Notes under the pieces: generated by a model
The model's input: only the letters and a program-made list of their open reading frames with translations
The model's database searches: none
Told to the model about the DNA's origin: nothing
NCBI GenBank assembly: GCA_944391215.1
Contig: CALXSR010000015.1
Location: 1-64,000 of the forward strand
Reading direction: 5' to 3'
Length of the DNA: 64,000 nt
From: an uncultured Clostridia bacterium
Lineage (GTDB): Bacteria; Bacillota; Dehalobacteriia; UBA4068; CALXSR01
In this document: piece after piece, positions 51,445 through 61,238 of the stretch
Numbering within the stretch: the stretch's first letter is position 1
How the letters are laid out: each line of letters begins with the position of its first letter
Translations under genes and position numbers: made by a program

Positions 51445-52893
51445 TTAAGGCAACAATATTGCGACGGCCGCCTGGCAAAGCATGAAAAGCTGATTGGGGA
51501 ATAAACCCAAAAGAAGCAGCAAGCCAACACATATCGCAAGCGCCGTGGAATAAGAAACTATTTCTCCCCATTTTGCTTTCGGGGCAGTTTCCGCTGATGC
51601 CGGACTCATATACATGACTTTAATGAGTCGGGCATAATAAACCATAGAAAGGGCGCTGTTTAAAACAAGGATTAAAGCTAAAAGAATCATGCCGCCGCCC
51701 ACTTCAAAGGCGGAAATGACAATCACCATTTTACTCCAAAAACCAAGCAAAGGCGGTACCCCTGCTAAGGACAATAAAATAACGGAAAGGCCTAAAGCCA
51801 ATAAGGGAACTGATTTACCCAAACCATGAAAAGATTGCAAGGAGTAATCTTGTTTCTTTTTACAAACCGCCTCAATGCCAAAGAAAGCGCCAACAGCCAT
51901 CAAACCATGGGCAACAATATGCATGATAGCGCCAGCTGCAGCCAAAGGCGTAAAGATCGCCAACCCAACCAAAATATTACCGGCATGCGCAATACTGGAG
52001 TAGGCCAACATCCTTTTCATATCATTTTGTACCAAAGCCACAATATTGCCAATCGTCATTGTTAAAGCAGCGATAATAGCAAACAACAATATCACATGCA
52101 ATTTAATCGCAATCAGCGTAGCCAAAAATAGTTTTAATACTACTACGAAAGCACCTTTTTTGGTAATCCCAGCTAAAAAAGCAGAAACTGGAGTCGGCGA
52201 ACCTTCATAAGCATCTGGCGCCCAAAGGTGGAAAGGAACAATCGCCATTTTATAACCAAATCCAGCTAATAGGAATATCATAGCCACAATTAAAATCGGC
52301 TGCAAAGTAGAAGCCTGTAAAACAGTGGCCACCACGCTTAATTGCACACTGCCCGTTAAACCATACAATAGCGATAAGCCATATAAAATGAGGGCCGAAG
52401 AGAAAGCGCCTGTTACAAAATACTTAATAGCAGCTTCTTTCCCTTTTTCACTTTTTTGGTCAATAATGGGCAAAGCATAAGTCGAAATACTAACCAATTC
52501 AAAAGCCACAAATAAAGTGATGAAATCACCGGCGCTGCCCAAAAACATTAATCCCATGGTTGCAACCAATAACAAGCTAATATATTCTTTGGCAAAGCGC
52601 AAGTTTTGCAAATAGTTATAGGAACCCAATATGGTAATACCCGCTAGCACCAAAAAGATCAATTTCATCAATTCACTAAAAGCATTGATTTCCATAGAGC
52701 CAAAAAGCATTACCGTATTCGCCCCGGTAAACAAAAACCAAACGGTACCTAAAAAAGATAAGCCAATCGCACCCAAGGCAAATACCATAGGTATGTTTTT
52801 ACTAGCCCGCGGCAAAAGGAAAATAACAATCGCCACCAAAGCTAAAAGGATTTCCGGAGCAAAATACTGTAAATCAGAAGGCGTAATACCCAT
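51445..52893 (-). CDS. nuoN: NADH-quinone oxidoreductase subunit N
   Basis: A 482-residue antiporter-like membrane subunit of complex I with about 14 helices. ITPSDLQYFAPEILLALVAIVIFLLP at the start, DKNIP-like loop, IVPFHLWAPDAYEGSPTPVSAFLAGITKKGAFVVVLKLF (lysine and proline of the discontinuous helix), LVQNDMKRMLAYSSIAHAGNILVG and LAGVPPLLGFWSKMVIV. The start overlaps the nuoM stop in TAATG. It belongs to the proton-pumping arm. Confidence 0.95.
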   Translation of the reverse strand: MGITPSDLQYFAPEILLALVAIVIFLLPRASKNIPMVFALGAIGLSFLGTVWFLFTGANTVMLFGSMEINAFSELMKLIFLVLAGITILGSYNYLQNLRFAKEYISLLLVATMGLMFLGSAGDFITLFVAFELVSISTYALPIIDQKSEKGKEAAIKYFVTGAFSSALILYGLSLLYGLTGSVQLSVVATVLQASTLQPILIVAMIFLLAGFGYKMAIVPFHLWAPDAYEGSPTPVSAFLAGITKKGAFVVVLKLFLATLIAIKLHVILLFAIIAALTMTIGNIVALVQNDMKRMLAYSSIAHAGNILVGLAIFTPLAAAGAIMHIVAHGLMAVGAFFGIEAVCKKKQDYSLQSFHGLGKSVPLLALGLSVILLSLAGVPPLLGFWSKMVIVISAFEVGGGMILLALILVLNSALSMVYYARLIKVMYMSPASAETAPKAKWGEIVSYSTALAICVGLLLLLGLFPNQLFMLCQAAVAILLP

Positions 52894-54377
52894 TAGAGAA
52901 CACCTCCTAACAATTGCAAAATATATTGCGAACTCACATTAATCACATTTAAAATAGGAGCCGGGCAAATCCCAAAGAACAATACCAAAGCCCCTAGCAC
53001 CGTTAAAGGAACGCTCTGATACCAAGTTAAATCATGCGGATGATGCACTTCCAGGGATTCCCGATAAGGACCAAAGAAAGCTCTTTGCAGGGCCCACAAA
53101 TAATAAGCAGCCGTAATAACCAAAGAAATCATAGCTACCAAAGTAAGGGCCGGGTAAACGGAAAACGCTCCCAAAAATACCAGTAATTCCGCCACAAACC
53201 CCGCTAACAAGGGCAAACCTAAAGAGGCGAAGAAAGTGAATACGAAAAAGGTAGCCAAACGAGGTAAACGATTTGCCAAACCGCCCAATTCGGAAATTCT
53301 TCTGGTATGGAAAGTATGTTGTAAAATACCGCAAAGCATAAATAACATTGCTGAAATTAAGCCATGCGCAAACATTTGATAAATGGCGCCATTGAAACCA
53401 TTCACATTCATAACCGCCAAACCGAGTAAAACAGAACCCATATGGCTTACAGAAGAGTAGGCCACCATTTTTTTCATATCGTCTTGTGCCAAAGCAAGGA
53501 AAGCGCCATACACCATACTAATAACCCCTAAAATAGCCATCGGTAAAGCATAATACTTGGCTGCTTCCGGCATTAAGCAAAAAGCAATACGAATTAAACC
53601 ATAGCCGCCCATTTTTAATAATACCCCAGCCAAAAGAACACTACCGCCGGTAGGCGCTTCTACGTGGGCATCCGGTAACCAAGTGTGGAAAGGTACAACC
53701 GGAATTTTCACCGCAAAACCAAAGAATAAGGCTGGGAAGACCAAATACTGGAAGGAGCTAGCAAAGTGTACCTTTTGCATAATCTCTATCATGTTAAAGG
53801 TATAATATCCCAGCTCTCTGCCGGCTACAAAATACATAGCGATGATGCCCACCAGCATAATTAAACTGGCTACATGTGTATAAACAAAAAACTTCAACGC
53901 CGCATAACGACGACGAGGACCGCCCCATTCGATAATTAAGAAATACATGGGTATTAAAACCAATTCCCAGAATAGATAGAACAGGAAAAAGTCCAAACTC
54001 ATGAAAACACCCAAGACACCCGTTTCCAAAAGCATTAACAGGGTAAAATAGGTTTTCGTTTTATGATCCACATCAAAAGAAAACAATGTCGTCAACGTGG
54101 TTAAAAGCGTAGTCAACATCACCAAAGGCATGCTTAACCCATCAATCCCCAAATAATAGCTGATACCGAAATCCTGAATCCAGGGAATCAATACCGAAAA
54201 TTGCAGTTGGCTATTCGTCCAATCGAAACCAAGCAAAGCAAATACAGAAAGTACCAATGGAATTAAAGATACCGCAAAAGCAATCCATTTGGCTCTTTTG
54301 GTGGTGGTTCCGAATAAGAATACAAGCAATGCTGCTACCAATGGGGTAAAGAGAATGAATGTTAGCAAATGATTCAT
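52893..54377 (-). CDS. nuoM: NADH-quinone oxidoreductase subunit M
   Basis: A 494-residue antiporter-like subunit with about 14 helices: ISYYLGIDGLSMPLVML, FFLFYLFWELVLIPMYFLIIEWGGPRRR, VKIPVVPFHTWLPDAHVEAP, LAQDDMKKMVAYSSVSHMG and LPLLAGFVAELLVFLG. The Lys and Glu residues of the proton path (in helices around residues 140 and 230) are present. The ATG ending at 54377 overlaps the nuoL stop (TAATG) and follows GGGGAGG, so the longer frame to 54395 is rejected. Confidence 0.95.
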   Translation of the reverse strand: MNHLLTFILFTPLVAALLVFLFGTTTKRAKWIAFAVSLIPLVLSVFALLGFDWTNSQLQFSVLIPWIQDFGISYYLGIDGLSMPLVMLTTLLTTLTTLFSFDVDHKTKTYFTLLMLLETGVLGVFMSLDFFLFYLFWELVLIPMYFLIIEWGGPRRRYAALKFFVYTHVASLIMLVGIIAMYFVAGRELGYYTFNMIEIMQKVHFASSFQYLVFPALFFGFAVKIPVVPFHTWLPDAHVEAPTGGSVLLAGVLLKMGGYGLIRIAFCLMPEAAKYYALPMAILGVISMVYGAFLALAQDDMKKMVAYSSVSHMGSVLLGLAVMNVNGFNGAIYQMFAHGLISAMLFMLCGILQHTFHTRRISELGGLANRLPRLATFFVFTFFASLGLPLLAGFVAELLVFLGAFSVYPALTLVAMISLVITAAYYLWALQRAFFGPYRESLEVHHPHDLTWYQSVPLTVLGALVLFFGICPAPILNVINVSSQYILQLLGGVL

Positions 54378-56257
54378 TATAACAACCCTCCCCATACCAA
54401 TGCAATCATAACGGTGACAGCCGCCGCAATGAGTAGCAAGTATTGTTGTAACTGCCCGGTAGAAGTTTTACGGATTTCACTACCGCCAAAGACAAAACCG
54501 GAACAAATACCGCGTATAATCCCATCTACAATATAAATATCTACCCATTTTGCTGCTTTAGAAACCAGCAGGGTGACATCACGAACAATATGGATAATAC
54601 CGTCAATCACATGTTTATCGAAAAAGTCCGCTACTTTGGCAAGGCCAACTACAATATGATTACAAAACCAATTATAAGCAGCATCAATATAGTAACGGTT
54701 AATCAATAAAGTACAAATACCTTTAAAGGTATTGGCAATTTTAGCGGCGCTAATTTTCTGCCAGCCATAAATAACAGTCGCCAATAAAAATCCTAGCAGA
54801 GCGACTACAATGGAAATCATCATCACGGTATTGCTGCCATGTGCCATCGTTTCACCAGTAATAAAGCGCGCAATCGGTTTGCTAAATAAACCGGAAAAAG
54901 CAGCAAAGAAAGAAAGCACCACCAAAGGAATTAACATGGTTTTTCCGCAAGCATGACCATGTTTTTCCGTGCGCGGTTTGCCAGCAAATACCACATAATA
55001 TAAACGGAACATATAAAATGCGGTTAAAAAGCTTGCTAAAAGCAAAATGCCACAAAAAATTGGATTTGCGTGCGCCGCACCAATTAAAATTTCGTCTTTA
55101 CTCCAAAAACCGGATAAAGGCGGAATCCCAGCAATAGAAATGGTAGCAATTAAAACGGTAATAGCAGTAACTTTATCCTTTTTCCAAACACCGCCCATTT
55201 CCCAAATATTATTGGTACCGGTAACGTGAATAACACAACCGGCTCCCAAAAAGAGCAATGCTTTAAAGAAAGCATGGTTTATCAAATGTAAAATTGCACC
55301 CGCCATATTTAAAGTTCCCAAAGCTACCACCATAAAACCTAGCTGGCTTAAGGTGGAAAAAGCCAAAACCCGTTTAAAGTCCGTAGCCGTTAAGGCCATT
55401 AAAGCGGTGCCCAAGGCAGTAATTAAACCAATGATAACCATAAAATTCTGCGAAATAGGCGCTAAAACCAACAGGGGCATAAAACGAGCCATTAAATATA
55501 TCCCGGCTTTTACCATGGTAGCAGCGTGAATTAAAGCAGAAACCGGCGTGGGCCCTTCCATAGCATCCGGTAACCAAACGTGCAGCGGAAATTGTGCCGA
55601 TTTCCCAATTACCCCGCCAAACAAACCCAAGGTAGCAGCGGTAATCCAAAAAGGATCCATATTGGCTGCTGCGGCAAAAATTTCATGATATTGTAAAGAA
55701 CCCGTTTGGGTATACAAAATCAAAATACCAATCAACATAAAAACGTCGCCCACTCTGGTGGTCAAAAACGCTTTTTTTGCAGCAGCAGCAGCAGATGGTT
55801 TATGAAACCAAAAGCCAATTAATAAGTAAGAGCACAGACCCATAATTTCCCAAAAAATGAAAGCCTGTAAAATATTATCAGCAATGACTACGCCAAGCAT
55901 AGAGAAAGTAAATAACTGGACTTCAGCAAAAAAGCGCATTAAACCGCCTTCCCCGTGCATGTAGCCATTGGCATATAATAAAATGAAAGTTGCTAAAAAA
56001 GATACCAATAATAATAAGGTAATGGTAAGTGGATCCAGCATAAAGCCAAATTTAAAATTTAAAAACCAGGTAAATTCCACTTGTTTTACCGTACCGGCAA
56101 TCACATCAGGCAATACAGATAAACTCATGCAAAAAGAAGCGATGGTGCCCAACATACCCAAATAAGCGCTTTTCAAACCCAGCTTTTTGCCAAAAAGCAA
56201 GGTTAATATCATGGTAAATAAAACCGGCATCGGTATTAACCAAAAGTAGTCTATCAT
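54377..56257 (-). CDS. nuoL: NADH-quinone oxidoreductase subunit L
   Basis: A 626-residue proton-pumping subunit with about 16 helices and a long amphipathic C-terminal part. Blocks include GFMLDPLTITLLLLVSFLATFILLYANGYM, IFWEIMGLCSYLLIGFWFHKPSAAAAAKKAFLTTRVGDVFML, FPLHVWLPDAMEGPTPVSALIHAATMVKAGIYLM and TLSQLGFMVVALG. It is the largest subunit of the membrane arm. The operon order J-K-L-M-N continues here. Confidence 0.97.
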   Translation of the reverse strand: MIDYFWLIPMPVLFTMILTLLFGKKLGLKSAYLGMLGTIASFCMSLSVLPDVIAGTVKQVEFTWFLNFKFGFMLDPLTITLLLLVSFLATFILLYANGYMHGEGGLMRFFAEVQLFTFSMLGVVIADNILQAFIFWEIMGLCSYLLIGFWFHKPSAAAAAKKAFLTTRVGDVFMLIGILILYTQTGSLQYHEIFAAAANMDPFWITAATLGLFGGVIGKSAQFPLHVWLPDAMEGPTPVSALIHAATMVKAGIYLMARFMPLLVLAPISQNFMVIIGLITALGTALMALTATDFKRVLAFSTLSQLGFMVVALGTLNMAGAILHLINHAFFKALLFLGAGCVIHVTGTNNIWEMGGVWKKDKVTAITVLIATISIAGIPPLSGFWSKDEILIGAAHANPIFCGILLLASFLTAFYMFRLYYVVFAGKPRTEKHGHACGKTMLIPLVVLSFFAAFSGLFSKPIARFITGETMAHGSNTVMMISIVVALLGFLLATVIYGWQKISAAKIANTFKGICTLLINRYYIDAAYNWFCNHIVVGLAKVADFFDKHVIDGIIHIVRDVTLLVSKAAKWVDIYIVDGIIRGICSGFVFGGSEIRKTSTGQLQQYLLLIAAAVTVMIALVWGGLL

Positions 56258-56286
56258 TTTTTCACCTCATTTCCATAAAATTCCGG

Positions 56287-56601
56287 TTACCAGCGCAGCA
56301 GATTGAATTTGTCCAAATCCAAACTGCCTTTGCTGCGGTAAAGCGCAATGGCAATCGCTAAACCAATTGCAACTTCCGCCGCCGCAATGACGATGACGAA
56401 AATAGAGAAAATTTCGCCGGCGCCGTTGGAAAGAGGCAGAAATTTGCTAAAAGCCAGTAAATTGATATTCACTGCATTAAGCATCAACTCAATCGAAAGT
56501 AGAATAGAAATGACATGCTTTTTGCCAATGGCTCCAAAAAGCCCAATCGCAAATAAAGCCGCTCCCAATAATAAATAATGTGTTAAGCCAATTTCAAGCA
56601 T
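56287..56601 (-). CDS. nuoK: NADH-quinone oxidoreductase subunit K
   Basis: A 104-residue membrane subunit with three helices. Family markers: THYLLLGAALFAIGLFGAIGKKHVISILLSIELMLNAVNINLLAF (conserved Glu in SIELMLNAVN) and EIFSIFVIVIAAAEVAIGLAIAIALYR. It overlaps nuoJ by 8 bases. Confidence 0.97.
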   Translation of the reverse strand: MLEIGLTHYLLLGAALFAIGLFGAIGKKHVISILLSIELMLNAVNINLLAFSKFLPLSNGAGEIFSIFVIVIAAAEVAIGLAIAIALYRSKGSLDLDKFNLLRW

Positions 56602-57100
56602 GGTCTTTCACCTCTCTCCCGATGATAATTGCCGCGACCATAGCCACCAAAAGCAAAACAGCCGCTAATTCAAAAGCAATCACATATTGTGAAAGAAGCC
56701 TTACCCCAATTTCGCCCACGGAAGTAGCAGCCGCCGCAATTCCTGTCGTTTGCCAAGTTGTTTTGATTAAAGAGAAGGATAAAAACCCAAAAAACAACAT
56801 GGCCGCCGCTACGCCAAGATAGCCAAAACGGCTATAGGGATTGGTTTCCGCCATTTTGCCATCGCCTTGGTTCACCAAAAGCAAAGCAAAAATGACCAAA
56901 ATAGAAACTGCTCCAGCATAAACCAAAACCTGCACTGCTGCTAAAAAGTCGGCTCGCAGCGTTAGGAAAATGCCGGCAACACCTAAAAAAGTCACAATCA
57001 AGCATAAAACGCTATGTACAATATTTTTCAGGTTAATAACAGCCAAAGCGCCTCCCAAAGTGAGCGCTGCCAACAGGAAAAAAACAATACTCTGCATCAT
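56594..57100 (-). CDS. nuoJ: NADH-quinone oxidoreductase subunit J
   Basis: A 168-residue membrane subunit with about five helices: SIVFFLLAALTLGGALAVINLKNIVHSVLCLIVTFLGVAGIFLTLRADFLAAVQVLVYAGAVSILVIFALLL (AVQVLVYAGAVSIL is the family motif). A charged loop of about 35 residues and a last helix follow. The start overlaps the nuoI stop by 4 bases (ATGA). Confidence 0.96.
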   Translation of the reverse strand: MMQSIVFFLLAALTLGGALAVINLKNIVHSVLCLIVTFLGVAGIFLTLRADFLAAVQVLVYAGAVSILVIFALLLVNQGDGKMAETNPYSRFGYLGVAAAMLFFGFLSFSLIKTTWQTTGIAAAATSVGEIGVRLLSQYVIAFELAAVLLLVAMVAAIIIGREVKDHA

Positions 57101-57666
57101 GCTTTTGTTTCCTCCCCTCTGTTTTCCGGTTCAGTCGCCTGCTTTTCAGCAGCCATTTTTTCTTCCGGCAAATTTTGTTTCTCCACAGGAGCCGCATTCA
57201 CAACTTCTTTTTCTTCCTTTTTTTCTGCTGCCGGAGCTACCGGCATTTTCACTGGTTGCCCAAACGTGGAAGCTACCGCGTCCATATTTGGGTTTTTCAA
57301 CAAATCATGTACCACATTTTCTTTGTGATAAATCGCCGTTTCAAATTCCAAAGTAAATTTTAAACAATGCGTTGGACATGTTTCTACGCATAAACCGCAA
57401 TGCAAGCAATAAGAACGATTGATTTCGTATTTCATCATCTTCTTTTTGCCTTCTTCTGTTTTGCCAATTTCACAAGTAATGGCATGGTTCGGGCAAGCAC
57501 GGGCGCATAAGCCGCAAGCAATGCATTTATCAACGTCCATTTGGAAATCGCCACGCCAGCATTTTGGCAAAACAGGTTTTACTTCGGGATATTTTTCCGT
57601 TAATCGTTTGCTAACGGAAGCTTTACCGGTAACGGCCAATCCTTTTATTAAACCTTTTCCGTACAT
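57097..57666 (-). CDS. nuoI: NADH-quinone oxidoreductase subunit I (two 4Fe-4S clusters)
   Basis: A 189-residue ferredoxin-like subunit carrying two 4Fe-4S clusters: CIACGLCARACPNHAI (about 51-66) and CLHCGLCVETCPTHCL (about 91-106). Residues about 125-189 are a Pro/Glu/Lys/Ala-rich tail without cysteines, longer than usual. The ATG ending at 57666 is chosen because GGGGTGG precedes it and the frame to 57675 begins with GTG upstream. In a complex without NuoEFG this subunit is the likely entry point for electrons from ferredoxin. Confidence 0.94.
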   Translation of the reverse strand: MYGKGLIKGLAVTGKASVSKRLTEKYPEVKPVLPKCWRGDFQMDVDKCIACGLCARACPNHAITCEIGKTEEGKKKMMKYEINRSYCLHCGLCVETCPTHCLKFTLEFETAIYHKENVVHDLLKNPNMDAVASTFGQPVKMPVAPAAEKKEEKEVVNAAPVEKQNLPEEKMAAEKQATEPENRGEETKA

Positions 57667-57668
57667 TG

Positions 57669-58733
57669 TTACCACCCCAAACCATTATTAAATACAAACA
57701 AAACAATACTTGTAATAAGAATATTGGCCAAGGAAATCGGTACTAAAAACTTCCAGCCAAAATTCATCAACTGGTCTACCCGAATACGCGGGAAAGTCCA
57801 ACGGCAGAAAATAAAGAAAGAGAATAAAACGAATGTTTTCCCCAAAAACCATACCCAACCAGGTAAAAACGGTCCTTGCCAACCGCCCAGAAAAACGGTA
57901 GTGCCAATGGAGGCAATCACAAACAAATTGCAATATTCAGCCAAAAAGAATAGCGCATAACGCATCCCGGAATATTCGGTATAAATACCAGCCGTTAATT
58001 CCGATTCCCCTTCCGGTAAGTCGAAAGGCGCCCGATTAGTTTCAGCCAAACCGCAAATTAAATAAATAATAAAAGCCACCGGCTGTAAAAAAACAAACCA
58101 AATATGGTTTTGGGCCGCCACAATAGATTGCATTTCCAAAGTACCGGTAATTAGTACCACGCCCAATAAAGAAAACACCATGGGGATTTCATAACTAATC
58201 ATTTGCGATACCCCACGCATAGCACCCATCAAGGAATATTTATTATTGGACCCCCAACCAGCCATAAAAATAGGGATAGTGGAAAGCGCGGATACCGCAA
58301 TTAAATAGAACAGGCCAATACTCAAATCTAGCGCCGCCATTTGCCGGCCAAATGGGATTACCGCTAAAGAAAGCATCGGCGGTACAAAAATCAACAAAGC
58401 AGCCCATAAATGTACGACCCGATCGGCGTTTAAAGGCACTACATCTTCTTTGGTCAACAATTTAATCGCATCGGCAATGGTTTGGAACCAACCATTGGGA
58501 CCCAAGCGATTCGGACCGGGGCGTCTTTGAATATACCCTGCCAATTTTCTTTCCCATATTACATAGAAAAGGGCACATAAAACGCAAACAGCAATGATTG
58601 CAATAAAATAAACCAAACCCATACCAATTTCTGTAACAGTTGCATTAAAGCCTAGCCAGGCAAAGAAATGACGGATAAGACCCGCTATGTAGAGAAAAAT
58701 ATTATCAAAAAATTCTAGTATATTACTCAACAT
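57669..58733 (-). CDS. nuoH: NADH-quinone oxidoreductase subunit H
   Basis: A 354-residue membrane subunit with eight or more helices forming the quinone chamber. Markers: VIWERKLAGYIQRRPGPNRLGPNGWFQTIADAIKLLTKEDVVP, GWGSNNKYSLMGAMRGVSQMISYEIPM, and AETNRAPFDLPEGESELTAGIYTEYSGMRYALFFLAEY. It overlaps nothing; nuoI starts 3 bases before its stop region ends. Confidence 0.97.
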   Translation of the reverse strand: MLSNILEFFDNIFLYIAGLIRHFFAWLGFNATVTEIGMGLVYFIAIIAVCVLCALFYVIWERKLAGYIQRRPGPNRLGPNGWFQTIADAIKLLTKEDVVPLNADRVVHLWAALLIFVPPMLSLAVIPFGRQMAALDLSIGLFYLIAVSALSTIPIFMAGWGSNNKYSLMGAMRGVSQMISYEIPMVFSLLGVVLITGTLEMQSIVAAQNHIWFVFLQPVAFIIYLICGLAETNRAPFDLPEGESELTAGIYTEYSGMRYALFFLAEYCNLFVIASIGTTVFLGGWQGPFLPGWVWFLGKTFVLFSFFIFCRWTFPRIRVDQLMNFGWKFLVPISLANILITSIVLFVFNNGLGW

Positions 58734-58750
58734 ACTTCCCCTCCTTCCGA

Positions 58751-59857
58751 CTAAGCGTCAATTTCGCCTAATACAATATCAAAACTGGCCAAAATTGCAA
58801 CCAAATCAGCCATTTTATGGCCGATAAATATTTCATCATAAATCGCGATATTGGAAAAAGACGGCCGTCTAAAATGAACCCGATAAGGATTGGTACTGCC
58901 ATCGCTGGCCACATAGCAGCCAAGAATTCCCTTTGGATTTTCCGCTTCATGATAAGCATCGCCAACCGGCGGTTTGATTACTTTTGGGACTTTAGCCATA
59001 ATTGGCCCTTCCGGAATATCCTGAATAAATTGCTGGATAAGACGGAAGCTTTCTTCCACTTCTTTCATTCGTACCATATAACGATCATAACAATCACCGT
59101 GTTCGGTGGTGGCCACATTGATTTGATATTTGCCATACTGCAAATAAGGACGATCGCGTCTTAGATCATAATCAACCCCACTAGCTCGTAAATTAGGGCC
59201 AGTTAAACCATAATTTAAAGCTTTTTCCGCCGTAATTTTGCCAATACCTTTGGTACGAGCATGGAAAATTTCATTATCATCAACGAGAGTATGATATTGT
59301 TTAATGAAAGCAGGACATTCCTTTAAAAACGCTTCATAATGTTTAAAGAAATCCTCATTCAAATCTGCGGCAACCCCACCAATACGAATATAATTAAATG
59401 TCATACGGGCCCCACATAACTGGGAAAGCATTTCTAAAACGCGTTCCCGTAATTGGAAAGGATAAAAAGCGCCTGTTACCGCCCCTAAGTCCATAATATA
59501 AATACCAATCCCAACCATATGGCTGGCAATACGCATCAATTCCGCTGTAATCATCCGAATATATTGCGCACGTTCCGGTACCTCAACCCCCATCAGCTTT
59601 TCTACCGCCAAAACATAAGCCAAATTATTGCTGATGCCGGACAAATAATCCAAACGATCCGTATAGGGAATGACTTGCGGATACGTTCTGCTTTCCGCTA
59701 ATTTTTCAATGCCGCGGTGCAAATAGCCGATTTTGGTTTTCGAGGCAACGCAATATTCGCCGTCCATCTCCACCACAACATGAAGAACCCCGTGCGTACT
59801 GGGGTGCTGCGGACCTAAATTTAAAGTATAGGTTTGTGTTTTAACAGCATCACTCAT
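58751..59857 (-). CDS. nuoD: NADH-quinone oxidoreductase subunit D
   Basis: A 368-residue catalytic-arm subunit related to the large [NiFe]-hydrogenase subunit. It has LGPQHPSTHGVLHVVVEMDGE, LHRGIEKLAESRTYPQVIPYTDRLDYLSGISNN, LGAVTGAFYPFQLRERVLEMLSQLCGARMTFNYIRIGGVAADL, GLTGPNLRASGVDYDLRRDRPY and the end DIVLGEIDA. Quinone binds at the D/B interface. It overlaps nuoC by 4 bases. Confidence 0.97.
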   Translation of the reverse strand: MSDAVKTQTYTLNLGPQHPSTHGVLHVVVEMDGEYCVASKTKIGYLHRGIEKLAESRTYPQVIPYTDRLDYLSGISNNLAYVLAVEKLMGVEVPERAQYIRMITAELMRIASHMVGIGIYIMDLGAVTGAFYPFQLRERVLEMLSQLCGARMTFNYIRIGGVAADLNEDFFKHYEAFLKECPAFIKQYHTLVDDNEIFHARTKGIGKITAEKALNYGLTGPNLRASGVDYDLRRDRPYLQYGKYQINVATTEHGDCYDRYMVRMKEVEESFRLIQQFIQDIPEGPIMAKVPKVIKPPVGDAYHEAENPKGILGCYVASDGSTNPYRVHFRRPSFSNIAIYDEIFIGHKMADLVAILASFDIVLGEIDA

Positions 59858-60312
59858 TGTGGTTTCGCCCCCATTCTATTATGGTGATCATTCACAAAAT
59901 CTTTGCGCAAGGGATAACCGTCAAAGCCTTCCCAAAGCAAAATACGCTCTAAATTGGGATGATTTAAAAAAGTGATGCCCATCAAATCATAAACTTCTCT
60001 CTCTAGCCAGTTAGCCGAACACCACAAGTTTGCCAAAGATTCTATTTCCGGTTTTTCATGATCTAATTTTACCTTAATGGTAAAATGTTCCCCACTAGCA
60101 TGGTCAAAGAGTTGATAAACCACTTCAAAATACTCTTTTGCATCTACCGAGGTTATATCAGATAATAAATCCATGCCCATGCGTTTTAAATAAGACATAA
60201 TTTCTAAAAAGTTTTCTTTTTCAACCCAAAACTCTTCTGCTTTTTCTTCCGAAAAAGTTACTTTATCCGCATAATGCTTCAATAAAGATTCTTTATAATT
60301 GGTCGCCATCAT
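59854..60312 (-). CDS. nuoC: NADH-quinone oxidoreductase subunit C
   Basis: A 152-residue subunit of the peripheral arm: FLEIMSYLKRMGMDLLSDITSVDAKEYFEVVYQLFDHASGEHFTIKVKLDHEKPEIESLANLWCSANWLEREVYDLMGITFLNHPNLERILLWEGFDGYPLRKDF. The C-terminal HP-x-L-x-R-I-L-L motif is diagnostic. The start could be either of two adjacent ATG codons. It lies 12 bases beyond nuoB. Confidence 0.95.
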   Translation of the reverse strand: MMATNYKESLLKHYADKVTFSEEKAEEFWVEKENFLEIMSYLKRMGMDLLSDITSVDAKEYFEVVYQLFDHASGEHFTIKVKLDHEKPEIESLANLWCSANWLEREVYDLMGITFLNHPNLERILLWEGFDGYPLRKDFVNDHHNRMGAKPQ

Positions 60313-60324
60313 TACCCCTCCTTT

Positions 60325-60852
60325 TTATTCATGTGTTTTCACAATTTCCGGATGGTTTAATTTTTGTTTTAATTGCAATAAACCATGAATTAACGCTTCC
60401 GGACGCGGAGGGCAGCCCGGAATATAAATATCTACCGGAACAATTTGATCGGCGCCTGGTACAACAGAATAGGAGTCCACAAAAGGGCCGCCAGAAATTG
60501 CACAATTTCCCATGGCAATGACCCAACGCGGCTCCGGCATTTGATGATAAAGCAATTCCACGGAAGGACGCATTTTTTCTGTAATCGTACCAGCCACAAT
60601 CATCACATCGGCTTGCCGCGGCGAGTTACGAAACACTTCATATCCAAAACGCGAACAGTCAAAACGAGATTGCGTCATACAAATCATTTCAATAGCACAA
60701 CAAGCTAAGCCAAATTGAAAAGGCCATAAGGACCAACCGCGGCCCCAATTAAACAATTTTTCCAAGGTAGTGAAAAGAATTCCTTTCTTTTCCAATTCTT
60801 CTTGACTCATCAAATCGGTATTGTCCGGAATTTTATTTTCTTTTACTGCCAT
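60325..60852 (-). CDS. nuoB: NADH-quinone oxidoreductase subunit B (N2 cluster)
   Basis: A 175-residue subunit holding the terminal N2 4Fe-4S cluster. Cysteines are in [12 protein letters not shown] (adjacent Cys pair), [11 protein letters not shown] and [18 protein letters not shown]. The ATG ending at 60852 follows AAGGAGTG and overlaps the nuoA stop by 10 bases. Length is normal for NuoB. Confidence 0.97.
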   Translation of the reverse strand: MAVKENKIPDNTDLMSQEELEKKGILFTTLEKLFNWGRGWSLWPFQFGLACCAIEMICMTQSRFDCSRFGYEVFRNSPRQADVMIVAGTITEKMRPSVELLYHQMPEPRWVIAMGNCAISGGPFVDSYSVVPGADQIVPVDIYIPGCPPRPEALIHGLLQLKQKLNHPEIVKTHE

Positions 60853-61238
60853 TTTAGCACTCCTTCCTTCCAGGCATACCACAGACCAGCTACTAAAATT
60901 GCGATGAAAATCAACATTTCAATGAGACCAAAAAGGCCCAAGGCATGAAAAGCTACTGCCCATGGATATAAGAAAACCGTTTCCACATCGAAAATTAAGA
61001 AAATCAAAGCGTAGAGAAAATAGCTTGTTTTATACCGTACCCAAGTAGTACCTTCCGTTAGCATACCGCATTCATACGTAATCCTTTTACGGTCATAGGG
61101 TCTGTGAGGAGCAAATATACGCGAAATAATCAAGGCTGCGGCCGCAAATGCAATCGCCCCAACAAACATAATGCCCACGATACCATACTGTACCAAAAAG
61201 TCTACTCCGCTTACTGGATCTGTCATTTTCCTTGCCAT
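60843..61238 (-). CDS. nuoA: NADH-quinone oxidoreductase subunit A
   Basis: A 131-residue membrane subunit with three helices: [76 protein letters not shown] (the conserved cysteine and Asp-Glu pair) and [25 protein letters not shown]. It is the first gene of the operon. The exact start (61238, or an ATG 12 bases later) is not decided by an obvious RBS. Confidence 0.96.
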   Translation of the reverse strand: MARKMTDPVSGVDFLVQYGIVGIMFVGAIAFAAAALIISRIFAPHRPYDRKRITYECGMLTEGTTWVRYKTSYFLYALIFLIFDVETVFLYPWAVAFHALGLFGLIEMLIFIAILVAGLWYAWKEGVLKWQ

